Shown here: positions 24,808-33,307 of the stretch, piece after piece
How the letters are laid out: the number at the start of each line of letters is the position of its first letter
How positions within the stretch are numbered: position 1 is the first letter of the stretch
Assembly: GCF_009856865.1 (NCBI RefSeq)
Contig: NZ_WVUD01000002.1
Location: 1-64,000 of the forward strand
Source: Solidesulfovibrio aerotolerans
GTDB lineage: Bacteria; Desulfobacterota; Desulfovibrionia; Desulfovibrionales; Desulfovibrionaceae
Reading direction: 5' to 3'
Length of the DNA stretch: 64,000 nucleotides
Notes under the pieces: generated by a model
Databases searched by the model: none
Told to the model about the DNA's origin: nothing
Seen by the model: the letters and a program-made list of their open reading frames with translations, nothing else
Position numbers and translations under genes: made by a program

Positions 24808-25194
24808 GCGTGGGGGCTTGGGTCAGGCCGGCATCCGGTCCCGGCGGAACAACCCGGGCACGGGCGGACACGCTCCCCTGGCTGGGGGCCTGTCTGACGG
24901 GCGTCGGCCATGATCTCCTCCCCTTGGCTGTGGCGGCTTTGAAACTGCAGGGCATCTTACGGTTCCAAGCCCCTGCCGTCAAACGGACATGCTGGCGGGA
25001 CGACAGACTCCGGCGGGCACACGGGCGGCCGACAGGTGGGCGGGCAGGCAGCCGGCGCAACCGATCCGGCGACAGTCCAGGAAGAGGGCTTTATAACGCA
25101 AGGAGAATGGGCTATAGAACTCTTTTAGGCAGATGCCCTACCCAGGCCGGCCCCAGGCCGCTGCCCGCAACCGCCAACCCGCCACGGAGCGGCC
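24808..25194. other. Divergent intergenic region
   Basis: A 387-base stretch between the GAF gene (minus) and a large unknown gene (plus). No coding signal is convincing on either strand. Possible promoter elements for the plus-strand gene are TATAGA at about 25114 with weak -35 matches. No repeat or RNA structure was recognised. Confidence 0.4.
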
Positions 25195-26952
25195 ATGACC
25201 TTTGACTGGTCGACAGCCTTTTCCCAGGTGCCGGAGACTGCTTTTCTCCAGGGCGAACACCGCCCCAGGGAAGGCGAGATCCTGCGCGTCCAGACCCTGC
25301 CCGATCTGCGCCGGTTCCTCGACTGGGTGCATATCAAACAGTGCCTGCTCAAGCCCTATTTCGAGCACGCCAACTACCCGGTGGTGGATTTCCGCGAACT
25401 GCTCCCCTCTTTCGAGGCCGACGCCTACGAATACAAGGAACTCCCCGGGTTTTCCATGGTGGCCCTGGCCAGGCCGCTTAAATATTTCCAGGAAATCTTC
25501 CAATACGATATCCTGCACTGCCTGCTCGACTATACCGACGAGACCTACCGCGACCAGTGCCCCCTGGAGTCGTCCGTCTTCGGCCAGAACATGCGCACAT
25601 TTTGCGCCCGCCAGGCCAAGGCCAGCCAGGACGCCTTCCGCCATGAATTTTCCGAAACAGACGTCACCAGCCTGGAAAATTACGCGGCCCTTTTGCCCAC
25701 CATCCTCCAGATGGACCGCGCCCATGTCCTGTCCATGGACAGCCAGAACGACTTTTATCTCTCCGGCGTCTACTGTTCGTTTCCGTCCTACCTCGACACC
25801 GAACTCAAGCGGTTTGGCCTGAATATCAAGAAATTCGTGGTGGGCGATGACCGCCGCTACGAACGCCACCGGAGTTTCGTCTATCAGTTCCTCATGGAAC
25901 TCTACGGCTTTCCCATCGTGTCCGAACGGCGCACCTCCTCGGCCCTTTTCGCCCGCCGGCTTTTCCGCATGGGCGAGAAGTTCATGGTGCGGGTGCTCGG
26001 CCAGACCGACCGCACCATCACCACGCTCTATTCCCATCCCGAGGCGCGCTTTTACCCCCGGGTCGAGAAAATCGCCCTGGTGAGCGTGGACAAGAGCCAG
26101 ACCGAGGCGGTCAAGGCCCTCTACGAAGGCGGCTTTTTCATCGACCCCGACCGCCGGGTGGCCATCACCCGGGTGGTCTACCGCCAGCACAAATTCGATC
26201 CCAACAACGTGCGCCAGGACCGGGCCTTGTCCGTGGCCTCCCAGGAAGTCATCCACCCCGTGACCGGCAAGAGCTTTTACCGGCTCAATCTGGTCAAGGA
26301 CACCTACAGCCTCTTTTTGCGTTTAAACGACATTGTGCGCGGCGAATATTCCGGCCGTATCGTCTACAAACGCAACGAGATCGTGGAAAATACCGACACC
26401 CACGAGAAAAAGCTCAAATTTCTCTACGCCTGGCTGTCCAAGCACCAACGCCGCATCATCGGCTACTCCGACGAGTTCTATTCCAATGTCGTCAAGGTGC
26501 TGGACAATTATCTGTTAAGCGCTGACAATTACGACGATTTCAGCAACATGCGCGATGTCTACCAGGAAGTCTGGAGCAAATACAGCTACATCCAGCAGGC
26601 TCGCAAAGTGAAGTTCCTGGAAGATCTGCAGGACAGAAATTACAAAGGCGAGAAGCTGACCTATTTGCGCATGCTCACCCTTTTTACCGAAGTCTTAAAC
26701 GATCTCAAGTTCGAAATCGTCAACTACTTCGACGCCCTGGTGGAACGCGTCCTGTCGCTGGGCGATATGATCCTCAACGACAGCTATGTGCTGCGCCACT
26801 ATATCCGCAAAAAAGACCTGGAACTCTCCCCCTACGGCCTGTCCGTGAAAAAAACCTACGGACGCCTCGTGGCCCTGCTTGACGAGTTCCGGTCGATCCG
26901 CAAAGCCAAAAAGGAACAGGGCATCGTCCTGCCGCTGGTGGCCCAGAGCTGA
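25195..26952 (+). CDS. Large conserved-looking protein of unknown function
   Basis: A 585-residue protein that I do not recognise. It is rich in aromatic and charged residues, has no signal peptide or membrane segment, and shows no P-loop or nuclease motif. Notable stretches are DWVHIKQCLLKPYFEHANY (near residue 45), SMDSQNDFYLSGVYCSFPSY (near 180), VVGDDRRYERHRSF (near 215) and a helical C-terminal third (RKVKFLEDLQDRNYKGEKL). Codon use and GC match the core genes and GGAG lies five bases before the ATG, so it is a real, expressed gene, not a chance frame. It stands alone between the GAF gene and gcvT. Confidence 0.7.
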   Translation: MTFDWSTAFSQVPETAFLQGEHRPREGEILRVQTLPDLRRFLDWVHIKQCLLKPYFEHANYPVVDFRELLPSFEADAYEYKELPGFSMVALARPLKYFQEIFQYDILHCLLDYTDETYRDQCPLESSVFGQNMRTFCARQAKASQDAFRHEFSETDVTSLENYAALLPTILQMDRAHVLSMDSQNDFYLSGVYCSFPSYLDTELKRFGLNIKKFVVGDDRRYERHRSFVYQFLMELYGFPIVSERRTSSALFARRLFRMGEKFMVRVLGQTDRTITTLYSHPEARFYPRVEKIALVSVDKSQTEAVKALYEGGFFIDPDRRVAITRVVYRQHKFDPNNVRQDRALSVASQEVIHPVTGKSFYRLNLVKDTYSLFLRLNDIVRGEYSGRIVYKRNEIVENTDTHEKKLKFLYAWLSKHQRRIIGYSDEFYSNVVKVLDNYLLSADNYDDFSNMRDVYQEVWSKYSYIQQARKVKFLEDLQDRNYKGEKLTYLRMLTLFTEVLNDLKFEIVNYFDALVERVLSLGDMILNDSYVLRHYIRKKDLELSPYGLSVKKTYGRLVALLDEFRSIRKAKKEQGIVLPLVAQS

Positions 26953-27030
26953 CCGCACGGACGACACCCCGCCGCCGCACACTTTAAAGCCTTCGGAAGC
27001 ACCCTTCCGACAGACCCGGAGCACGAGACC

Positions 27031-28119
27031 GTGGAAAACCCCATCCCCACTCCCCTGACCGACTGGAACCGCAGCCACGGTGCCAAGATGGTGCCGTTTG
27101 CCGGCTACGACATGCCGGTGCAATACACGTCCATCCTGGCCGAACACGAGCACAGCCGCACCAAGGCCGCCGTCTTCGACATCTGCCACATGGGCGAGTT
27201 TCTCCTGACCGGACCCGGCGCGGCCGAGGGGCTGGGCAAGGCCGTCACCCACGATCTGGCCACTCTGGCCCCGGGCAAATGCCGCTACGGTTTTTTGCTC
27301 AATGCCGCCGGCGGCGTCATTGACGATCTGATCATCTACTGCCTGGGCGTGGACGAGTACATGCTGGTGGTCAACGCCTCGCGCATCCAGGTCGATTTCG
27401 AGGCCATCAAAAGCCGTCTGCCGGCCGGGGCCGCTTTTAAAGACGTCTCGGTCCAGACCGCCAAGATCGATCTCCAGGGACCGCTGGCCTTTGAGGTGCT
27501 CAAAGACCGCGTCCCGGGCGATTTTTCGGGCTTGAAATACTTTAATTTCGCCTGGACCGAATTCCAGGGAGCCAGGCTCATGGTCAGCCGCACCGGCTAC
27601 ACCGGGGAACTGGGCTATGAGCTGTTTCTCCCGGCCGAACAGGCCGTGGCCTTGTGGGAGGCGCTGGTGGCCGATCCGCGCGTCATGCCGGTCGGGCTTG
27701 GAGCGCGCGACACCATCCGTCTGGAGATGGGCTATCCGCTGTACGGCCAGGATCTCGACGAGGAGCACACCCCGGCCGAGGCCGGCTACGGCTGGCTGCT
27801 CACCTCCCCGGCCGAGTATGTCGGCAAGGGCAAGGCGGCTGCGCTGCGCCAGAAACTGATCGCCCTGGAAATCCCCGGCCGGCGCAGCGCCCGGCACGGC
27901 GACGTGGTGCTGGATCGCAATGGCGAGACTGTTGGCGTCGTCACCAGCGCCTCCTTTGCCCCGAGCCTGGGCCATGCCGTGGCCCTGGCCTATGTGGACG
28001 CCGCAGCGGCCGAAGCCAATAACTTTGTGGTCAAGGCCGCCCGCACCGAACTGCCGGCCGTCAAGCGCGCCCTGCCCTTTTATAAAAACGGCACGGCCCG
28101 AAAGGCTGTGACCGGCTAG
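27031..28119 (+). CDS. gcvT: Glycine cleavage T protein (aminomethyltransferase)
   Basis: A 362-residue folate-binding enzyme that transfers the methylene group of H-protein-bound aminomethyl to tetrahydrofolate. It shows FAGYDMPVQYTSI, DICHMGEF (catalytic aspartate region), RTGYTGELGYELF, ARDTIRLEMGYPLYGQDL, and the C-terminal barrel with GVVTSASFAPSLG. Starts with GTG at 27031 (GGAG eight bases upstream). The other gcv genes are not in the window, so it is detached from its usual operon here. A hairpin follows at 28139. Confidence 0.93.
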   Translation: MENPIPTPLTDWNRSHGAKMVPFAGYDMPVQYTSILAEHEHSRTKAAVFDICHMGEFLLTGPGAAEGLGKAVTHDLATLAPGKCRYGFLLNAAGGVIDDLIIYCLGVDEYMLVVNASRIQVDFEAIKSRLPAGAAFKDVSVQTAKIDLQGPLAFEVLKDRVPGDFSGLKYFNFAWTEFQGARLMVSRTGYTGELGYELFLPAEQAVALWEALVADPRVMPVGLGARDTIRLEMGYPLYGQDLDEEHTPAEAGYGWLLTSPAEYVGKGKAAALRQKLIALEIPGRRSARHGDVVLDRNGETVGVVTSASFAPSLGHAVALAYVDAAAAEANNFVVKAARTELPAVKRALPFYKNGTARKAVTG

Positions 28120-28138
28120 GCGCTTCGCAACAATAAAA

Positions 28139-28167
28139 CGGCCGGGGGGCGAACAGCCTCCCGGCCG
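28139..28167 (+). terminator. Strong hairpin after gcvT
   Basis: CGGCCGGGGGGC and GCCTCCCGGCCG form a 12-bp stem round a five-base loop, 20 bases past the gcvT stop. On the plus strand no T-run follows; on the minus strand TTTTATTG follows. It also marks the left edge of the ATPase/PIN cassette. Confidence 0.55.
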
Positions 28168-28235
28168 GCTGCCGTTGCAGATGTTCCCGCAACGCAGGCG
28201 ACACAGAAAACCGGGATAGTGCCCAAGGACATGTC

Positions 28236-29456
28236 ATGATCAAATCATTGCGGCTCATCAATTGGAAGAGTTTCGCCGATGCGACGCTCTACATTGATCC
28301 GCTGACTGTGGTCATCGGCATGAATGCCAGCGGGAAATCCAATATTTTGGATGCGCTGTGTTTTTTGCAGCGGATTGCGTCTGGAGTGCCCATTGCAACG
28401 GCCCTGGCTGGCGACAACATGCTCGCGGGCTTGCGAGGCGGGCTTGATTTGAGCCCCAGACACCCCCATCACCATTTTACGCTAACGACCGTCATATCTG
28501 ACCGGAACAATAAAGAGTTTACCCATACAATCACTGTTACAACAGACAAGTCAACAGCATCAATAACATCAGAAGAAATAACAAGCAACTCAGACAACAA
28601 AAAACTCATACATTTCGAAACACTACATGAGACACTCGCTCTGGTAGCAAATCTTGAAAACAGAGAAACGTTCTCTAAACCACACCAATTGTTTACAACT
28701 TCTGCACATTCATTACTAATAAAAACGGATTCACTGCCCATTTCCGAAGAAATAAAGGATGCCTCCCGGTCAATCAAAGATTATCTGCAATCCATATTCA
28801 TCCTTGACCCGATACCGAGCCACATGCGCGGCTATGTTCCCCTTTCCGATACTCTCAAGCCGGATGCCGCCAACATCGCCGGCGTGCTGGCTTCGCTATC
28901 CGACGCAGAACGATCCCACATCGAATCCACGCTGACCGCCTATCTCCAGCAGCTTCCGGAACGCGACATCGAACGCGTCTGGACCGAACGCGTAGGCAGA
29001 CTCGCCTCCGACGCTATGCTCTATTGCGAAGAGAACTGGGGCGGCAAGACACCGCAAATCGTCGATGCGCGCGGCATGTCCGACGGCACACTCCGCTTCC
29101 TCGCCGTCGTCGCCGCTCTGCTAACCTGCAAAAGAGGCAGCCTGCTCGTCATCGAAGAGGTCGATAACGGCCTACACCCTTCCCGGGCCGATACCCTGGT
29201 GGATATGTTGCGCACCCTTGGGGCCAGACGCAACATCGACGTCATCGTCACCACACACAACCCGGCCTTGCTCAATGCCCTTGGCCCGGAAATGGTCCCC
29301 TTTATCTCCGTGACCCACCGTGACGCATCCGGGGCCAGCGCCATCACCCTGCTCGAAGACATAGAGCAGCTCCCCAAACTCATGGCCGGCGGCCCGCTCG
29401 GCCGCATCGTCAGCGAAGGTCGCCTGGAATCGGCCCTGCAGCACGACGGGGAGTAA
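28236..29456 (+). CDS. OLD/RloA-like AAA ATPase of a two-gene cassette
   Basis: A 406-residue ABC-class ATPase. The N-terminus KSLRLINWKSFADATLYI and Walker A GMNASGKSN (28-36) are typical of the SMC/OLD/RloA group. The C-terminal half has the signature DARGMSDGTLRFLAVV (about 274-289), Walker B LLVIEEVDNGLHPSRAD (about 302-318) and H-loop VIVTTHNPALLN (about 335). There is no TOPRIM domain, so it is not a full OLD nuclease. Residues about 80-185, between the ATPase halves, are encoded by clearly AT-rich DNA (28480-28790), unlike the rest. A PIN-like gene follows after five bases and was presumably acquired with it. Such pairs usually act in phage defence; this is inference. Confidence 0.8.
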   Translation: MIKSLRLINWKSFADATLYIDPLTVVIGMNASGKSNILDALCFLQRIASGVPIATALAGDNMLAGLRGGLDLSPRHPHHHFTLTTVISDRNNKEFTHTITVTTDKSTASITSEEITSNSDNKKLIHFETLHETLALVANLENRETFSKPHQLFTTSAHSLLIKTDSLPISEEIKDASRSIKDYLQSIFILDPIPSHMRGYVPLSDTLKPDAANIAGVLASLSDAERSHIESTLTAYLQQLPERDIERVWTERVGRLASDAMLYCEENWGGKTPQIVDARGMSDGTLRFLAVVAALLTCKRGSLLVIEEVDNGLHPSRADTLVDMLRTLGARRNIDVIVTTHNPALLNALGPEMVPFISVTHRDASGASAITLLEDIEQLPKLMAGGPLGRIVSEGRLESALQHDGE

Positions 29457-29461
29457 GTGCA

Positions 29462-29977
29462 ATGCCCGGGAAAGTGCTGGTCCTCGACACCTGTATTCTG
29501 TGCGTCTGGTTGCAAATTCCCGGCAAAACAACGTGCGGACCCGACCATGACAGATGGGATTTCGCCAGAGTTGACGCCAAACTGCGTCAGGAAGAACTGG
29601 AAAAGGCCACCTTCGTGCTGCCGCTGGCGACTATCATCGAAACCGGCAACCATATCAGCCAGACCAATGGCGACAGAAAGAAGCTGGCCGACTCCCTGGG
29701 CAAGATCATGCAACAGGCTGCCAACAGCACGTCGCCCTGGGCCGCGTTCAGCGACCAATCCGAACTCTGGTCCGACGGAAAATTGGGCGCGCTGGCTGTG
29801 ACGTGGCCGCCCCTGGCCGCCCAGAAACTGTCCCTGGGAGACGCAACCATCCAGGAAGTTGCGGCCTTTTATGCCAAAACCGGCTGTCACGTGGAACTCT
29901 TGACCGGCGACCAAGGCCTTAAAGCCTACGAGCCGGCCAAACCTACCACTCTGCCGCGACGCCGCGCCCGGCCCTAG
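29462..29977 (+). CDS. PIN-like nuclease partner
   Basis: A 171-residue protein with a PIN-domain layout. The first strand VLVLDTCILCVWL gives D9, LPLATIIETGNHI gives E60, LSLGDATIQEVAAF gives D127, and VELLTGDQGLKAY gives D150. These are the four acidic residues expected of a PIN ribonuclease active site. Length is a little above that of VapC toxins (about 130-150) because of a Trp-containing loop (about 92-117). A GGAG site lies seven bases before the ATG, and the ATPase gene ends five bases upstream, so they form one operon. No antitoxin-like gene is seen, suggesting that the ATPase itself controls the nuclease. Confidence 0.65.
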   Translation: MPGKVLVLDTCILCVWLQIPGKTTCGPDHDRWDFARVDAKLRQEELEKATFVLPLATIIETGNHISQTNGDRKKLADSLGKIMQQAANSTSPWAAFSDQSELWSDGKLGALAVTWPPLAAQKLSLGDATIQEVAAFYAKTGCHVELLTGDQGLKAYEPAKPTTLPRRRARP

Positions 29978-29999
29978 CCGCGCCAAGGACCATCCGATC

Positions 30000-30722
30000 A
30001 TGGGCCGACCCGACTTTTTTTTTATCCCGCCCGAGGCCTTTGCCGCGCCGTATGCCCTGACCGGCGGCGAGGCCAACCACTGCGCCAAGGTGCTGCGAAA
30101 GCAGGCCGGCGACACGGTGCGCGCCTTTGATGGCCAGGGGCGCGACGGCCTTTTCGCCATAAAGGCCCTCTCCCGCAGCCGGGTGGAGCTTGAGCCGATC
30201 TCCCTTGCCGTCGCTCCCCTGCCAGCGCGCCGCCTGCATCTGGCCGCCGGCTTTTCCCGGTCGGCCCGACGCGATTTCTTTCTGGAAAAGGCCGTGGAAC
30301 TGGACGCTGCCGGTATCCTCTTCTGGCAGGCCGAACGCTCCCAGGGCAAAATGCCAGGCGAGCCCAAAGAAGCCTGGACTACGGCGCTTATTACCGCCGC
30401 CAAGCAGTGCGGCGCGGCCCGGCTGCCGTCCCTTCGCCTGGCGGCCAGCGCCGCCGCCCTGGCCGCCGATACCGGGCAGGGCTTTGTCCGGCGGTATCTG
30501 CTCTGGGAAGACCCGGGCGTGGCCCGCCATCTGACCCCGGCCGATCTGGCCGAACCGGGCGACACACTGTGCGTCGTTGGCCCGGAAGGCGGCCTGTCTG
30601 ACGCCGAAGCCCGCCTTTTTAGAGACGCCGGCTTTGTGCCGGTCACGCTCGGTGCGCGCGTGCTGCGCTGGGAAACCGCCGCCCTGGCCGTTTTAGCCCT
30701 TGGTCTGGTCGCCGCCTCCTGA
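30000..30722 (+). CDS. rsmE: 16S rRNA m3U1498 methyltransferase RsmE
   Basis: A 240-residue SPOUT methyltransferase that modifies U1498 of 16S rRNA. It has the PUA-like N-terminus (ALTGGEANHCAKVLRKQAGDTVRAFDG), the motif KAVELDAAGILFWQAERS, and the SAM-binding trefoil knot LCVVGPEGGLSDAEARLF with LGARVLRWETAALAVLAL. The start is 22 bases after the PIN-like gene, so the cassette sits directly against it. Confidence 0.92.
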   Translation: MGRPDFFFIPPEAFAAPYALTGGEANHCAKVLRKQAGDTVRAFDGQGRDGLFAIKALSRSRVELEPISLAVAPLPARRLHLAAGFSRSARRDFFLEKAVELDAAGILFWQAERSQGKMPGEPKEAWTTALITAAKQCGAARLPSLRLAASAAALAADTGQGFVRRYLLWEDPGVARHLTPADLAEPGDTLCVVGPEGGLSDAEARLFRDAGFVPVTLGARVLRWETAALAVLALGLVAAS

Positions 30723-30905
30723 CGCTTTTACGACGGCCGTGCACGGTATCCTTTAAGAATGATCCGGGCTTTGCAAAGAATGCAAGCACGTAAAGACCGA
30801 CCGCAAGACTGAAGCCAACCTCCCGAAATTGTATCGGGATTCCAAAGGGTGCCAACCCTTTGGCCGCCGGAGGCTGCCCCCCGGCGCAAACTGCAGGCAG
30901 GTTCC

Positions 30906-32132
30906 ATGGATTTGCTCGGAAACGAAAAACGCCCCCTGGCCGAACGCATCCGCCCGGCCACCCTTGACGACTTCGTGGGCCAGGCCCACGTCATCGCGCG
31001 ACTGACCACCATGCTGGCCGGCCCGCGCCTGCCGAGCCTGCTCCTGTTTGGCCCGCCGGGCTGCGGCAAGTCCACCCTGGCGCTGATCCTGGCCCGCACC
31101 AAGGGCCGGCCCTATGTGCGGGTGAGCGCCCCGGAGGCCGGCCTGGCCGCCCTTCGCGAACTCATAAAGGGCAAGGAAATCCTTATCCTCGACGAGCTGC
31201 ACCGCTTTTCCAAGGCGCAGCAGGATTTTTTCCTGCCCATCCTTGAAACCGGCGAGATTGTGCTCTTGGCCACCACCACGGAAAATCCGTCCTTTTCCAT
31301 CACCCGCCAACTGCTCTCCCGGCTCCATGTCCTGCGCCTGGGACCGCTGACCCACCCTCAGTTGATGGTCCTGGCCGAGCGCGGGGCCAGGGAAGCCGGC
31401 ATGGTGCTACCCAAGGAAAGCCTGGAATCCATTGCCATGCTGTCATCCGGCGACGGGCGGACACTCCTGAATCTGGTGGAATTCACCGCCGCCCTGCCCG
31501 AGGACAAGCGCGCCCCGGACGAACTGCGCAAGCACCTGCCCGAGGCCATGGCCCGGGGCGACCGCGACGGCGACTCCCATTATGAACTGGCCTCGGCCAT
31601 GATCAAGTCCATCCGGGGCAGCGACCCGGACGCGGCGCTGTATTATCTGGCCTGCATGCTGGAATCCGGCGAAGACCCGCGTTTTTGCTGCCGCCGGCTC
31701 ATGATCTCGGCCTCGGAAGACATCGGTCTGGCCGATCCCATGGCCCTGCCCCTGGCTGTCTCTGCCGCCGAGGCCGTGGAACGCATCGGCATGCCCGAGG
31801 GCTTTATTCCCCTGGCCCAGACCGTCGTCTATCTGGCCCTGGCCCCCAAGAGCAATACCACCTACGCCGCCTATCTGGCCGCCAAAAAAGAGATTATGCA
31901 GTCCGGCGTCAAACCCGTGCCGCTGCATCTGCGCAACGCCTCCACCCGGATGCAAAAGGAATGGGGCTTTGGCAAAGGGTACAAATACCCCCACGCCTAC
32001 CCCGACGCCTGGGTGGAGCAGGACTATCTGCCCGAGGAACTGACGGGCCGGCAGTTCTACACGGCCAAGGACCAGGGCATGGAACCCCGGCTGGCCGCCC
32101 GACTGGCCCGGCTGCGGCGTCGCCAGTCCTGA
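30906..32132 (+). CDS. rarA: Replication-associated AAA ATPase RarA
   Basis: A 408-residue clamp-loader-like AAA+ protein (RarA/MgsA, Mgs1 homologue) that acts at stalled forks. It shows PLAERIRPATLDDFVGQAHV, Walker A FGPPGCGKSTLA, Walker B ILILDELHRFSKAQQD, sensor 1 TTTENPSF and the C-terminal tetramerisation region (KSIRGSDPDAALYYLACML, then SEDIGLADP). ATG 30906 is chosen because homologues start with this MDLLGN-like leader; an ATG 57 bases upstream lies in the preceding gap. The gap 30723-30905 holds part of the hairpin repeat (GGCCGCCGGAGGC near 30860). Confidence 0.93.
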   Translation: MDLLGNEKRPLAERIRPATLDDFVGQAHVIARLTTMLAGPRLPSLLLFGPPGCGKSTLALILARTKGRPYVRVSAPEAGLAALRELIKGKEILILDELHRFSKAQQDFFLPILETGEIVLLATTTENPSFSITRQLLSRLHVLRLGPLTHPQLMVLAERGAREAGMVLPKESLESIAMLSSGDGRTLLNLVEFTAALPEDKRAPDELRKHLPEAMARGDRDGDSHYELASAMIKSIRGSDPDAALYYLACMLESGEDPRFCCRRLMISASEDIGLADPMALPLAVSAAEAVERIGMPEGFIPLAQTVVYLALAPKSNTTYAAYLAAKKEIMQSGVKPVPLHLRNASTRMQKEWGFGKGYKYPHAYPDAWVEQDYLPEELTGRQFYTAKDQGMEPRLAARLARLRRRQS

Positions 32133-32410
32133 CCCGCTGACAGACGAACTTTTCCCCTTACCGGCCCGTTTTCCCGGGCCGGGGAACATCTGGGACACAA
32201 AATCACCCCGGTCAGGTCAAAAGTCGCCACTGCCCGGCCTTGTCCCGCTGGGCAAAAAAAGCTATTTTTTTCACGGCGGCAGGGCAAAACGTCCGGCCAG
32301 CCGTTTCGGATCGGCCTTCGACGCGATGGCGCGACGCCGGCCGTCCCCCACCCGGCCCGGCCCCAGGCATAACCGCCCGGCCCGGCCCCTACCTGCGGAT
32401 GCGGTGATCC

Positions 32411-33307
32411 ATGACCGATCCACGTTTTGAGCGCTTTTTCACCGGCAAAGCCCGGGACTTTCTCATCCGGGCTATTAATCTGGCCCTGGACGAAGACGGC
32501 CCGGACCTGACGTCGATGGCGGTCTTTTCCCCAACCGACCGCCTGACCGCCTCCATTGTGGCCAAGGAAGAGGCCATCGTGGTGGCCGGGCTGCCCATCG
32601 CCCGCCTTGTGCTGGAACGCATGGGCCAGGCCGAGAACTGCGAGCTGGCCTTTTTCGCCGCCGACGGCGACCGCGTGCCCGACCGTCTGGTCGTTGCCAC
32701 CCTGGTCGGCCCGGCCATAACGCTTCTGAAAGCCGAACGCGTCATCCTCAATTTCCTGTGCCATCTCTCGGGCATCGCCACCAAGACGGCGGCGGCCGTG
32801 GCCGCCCTGGCCGGCAGCAAAACCCGGCTGCTCGACACCCGCAAAACCCTGCCGGGACTTCGCTACCCGGAAAAATACGCGGTGTTGTGCGGCGGCGGCG
32901 TCAACCACCGCATCGATCTGGCCGAGATGCTCATGTTTAAGGATAACCACATCGACCGGGCCGGCGGCATCCCCCAGGCCATGGCCGCCTTGCGAAAAGC
33001 CTACCATGGTCGTATGGAATCCATGCCACCGGTTGAAATCGAATGCCGCACCCTGGCCGAAGTGGCCCAGGCGATTGCCGAAGCGCCCCGGCGCATCATG
33101 CTCGACAACATGGACCGGGACACCATGCGCCAGGCTCTGGCCATGGTTCCGGCCGGTATTGAAACGGAAGTCAGCGGCGGCGTGGATTTGGACGCCCTGG
33201 CCGGCATCGGCGCGCTAGGCCCGGATTTCGTGTCGGTGGGGCGCATCACCCATTCCGCCAAAAGCGCCGACTTCAGCCTGCTGCTTAAGGAGACGGGGGC
33301 CTTATGA
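32411..33307 (+). CDS. nadC: Quinolinate phosphoribosyltransferase
   Basis: A 298-residue enzyme that turns quinolinate and PRPP into nicotinate mononucleotide. Key stretches are the DTRKTLPGLRYPEKYAVLCGG loop, NHRIDLAEMLMFKDNHI, VEIECRTLAEVAQA, IMLDNMD, and the TEVSGGVDLDAL phosphate site with SVGRITHS. The stop overlaps the nadA start (ATGA). The unusual gene order nadC-nadA-nadB forms a complete aspartate-to-NaMN pathway. Confidence 0.96.
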   Translation: MTDPRFERFFTGKARDFLIRAINLALDEDGPDLTSMAVFSPTDRLTASIVAKEEAIVVAGLPIARLVLERMGQAENCELAFFAADGDRVPDRLVVATLVGPAITLLKAERVILNFLCHLSGIATKTAAAVAALAGSKTRLLDTRKTLPGLRYPEKYAVLCGGGVNHRIDLAEMLMFKDNHIDRAGGIPQAMAALRKAYHGRMESMPPVEIECRTLAEVAQAIAEAPRRIMLDNMDRDTMRQALAMVPAGIETEVSGGVDLDALAGIGALGPDFVSVGRITHSAKSADFSLLLKETGAL

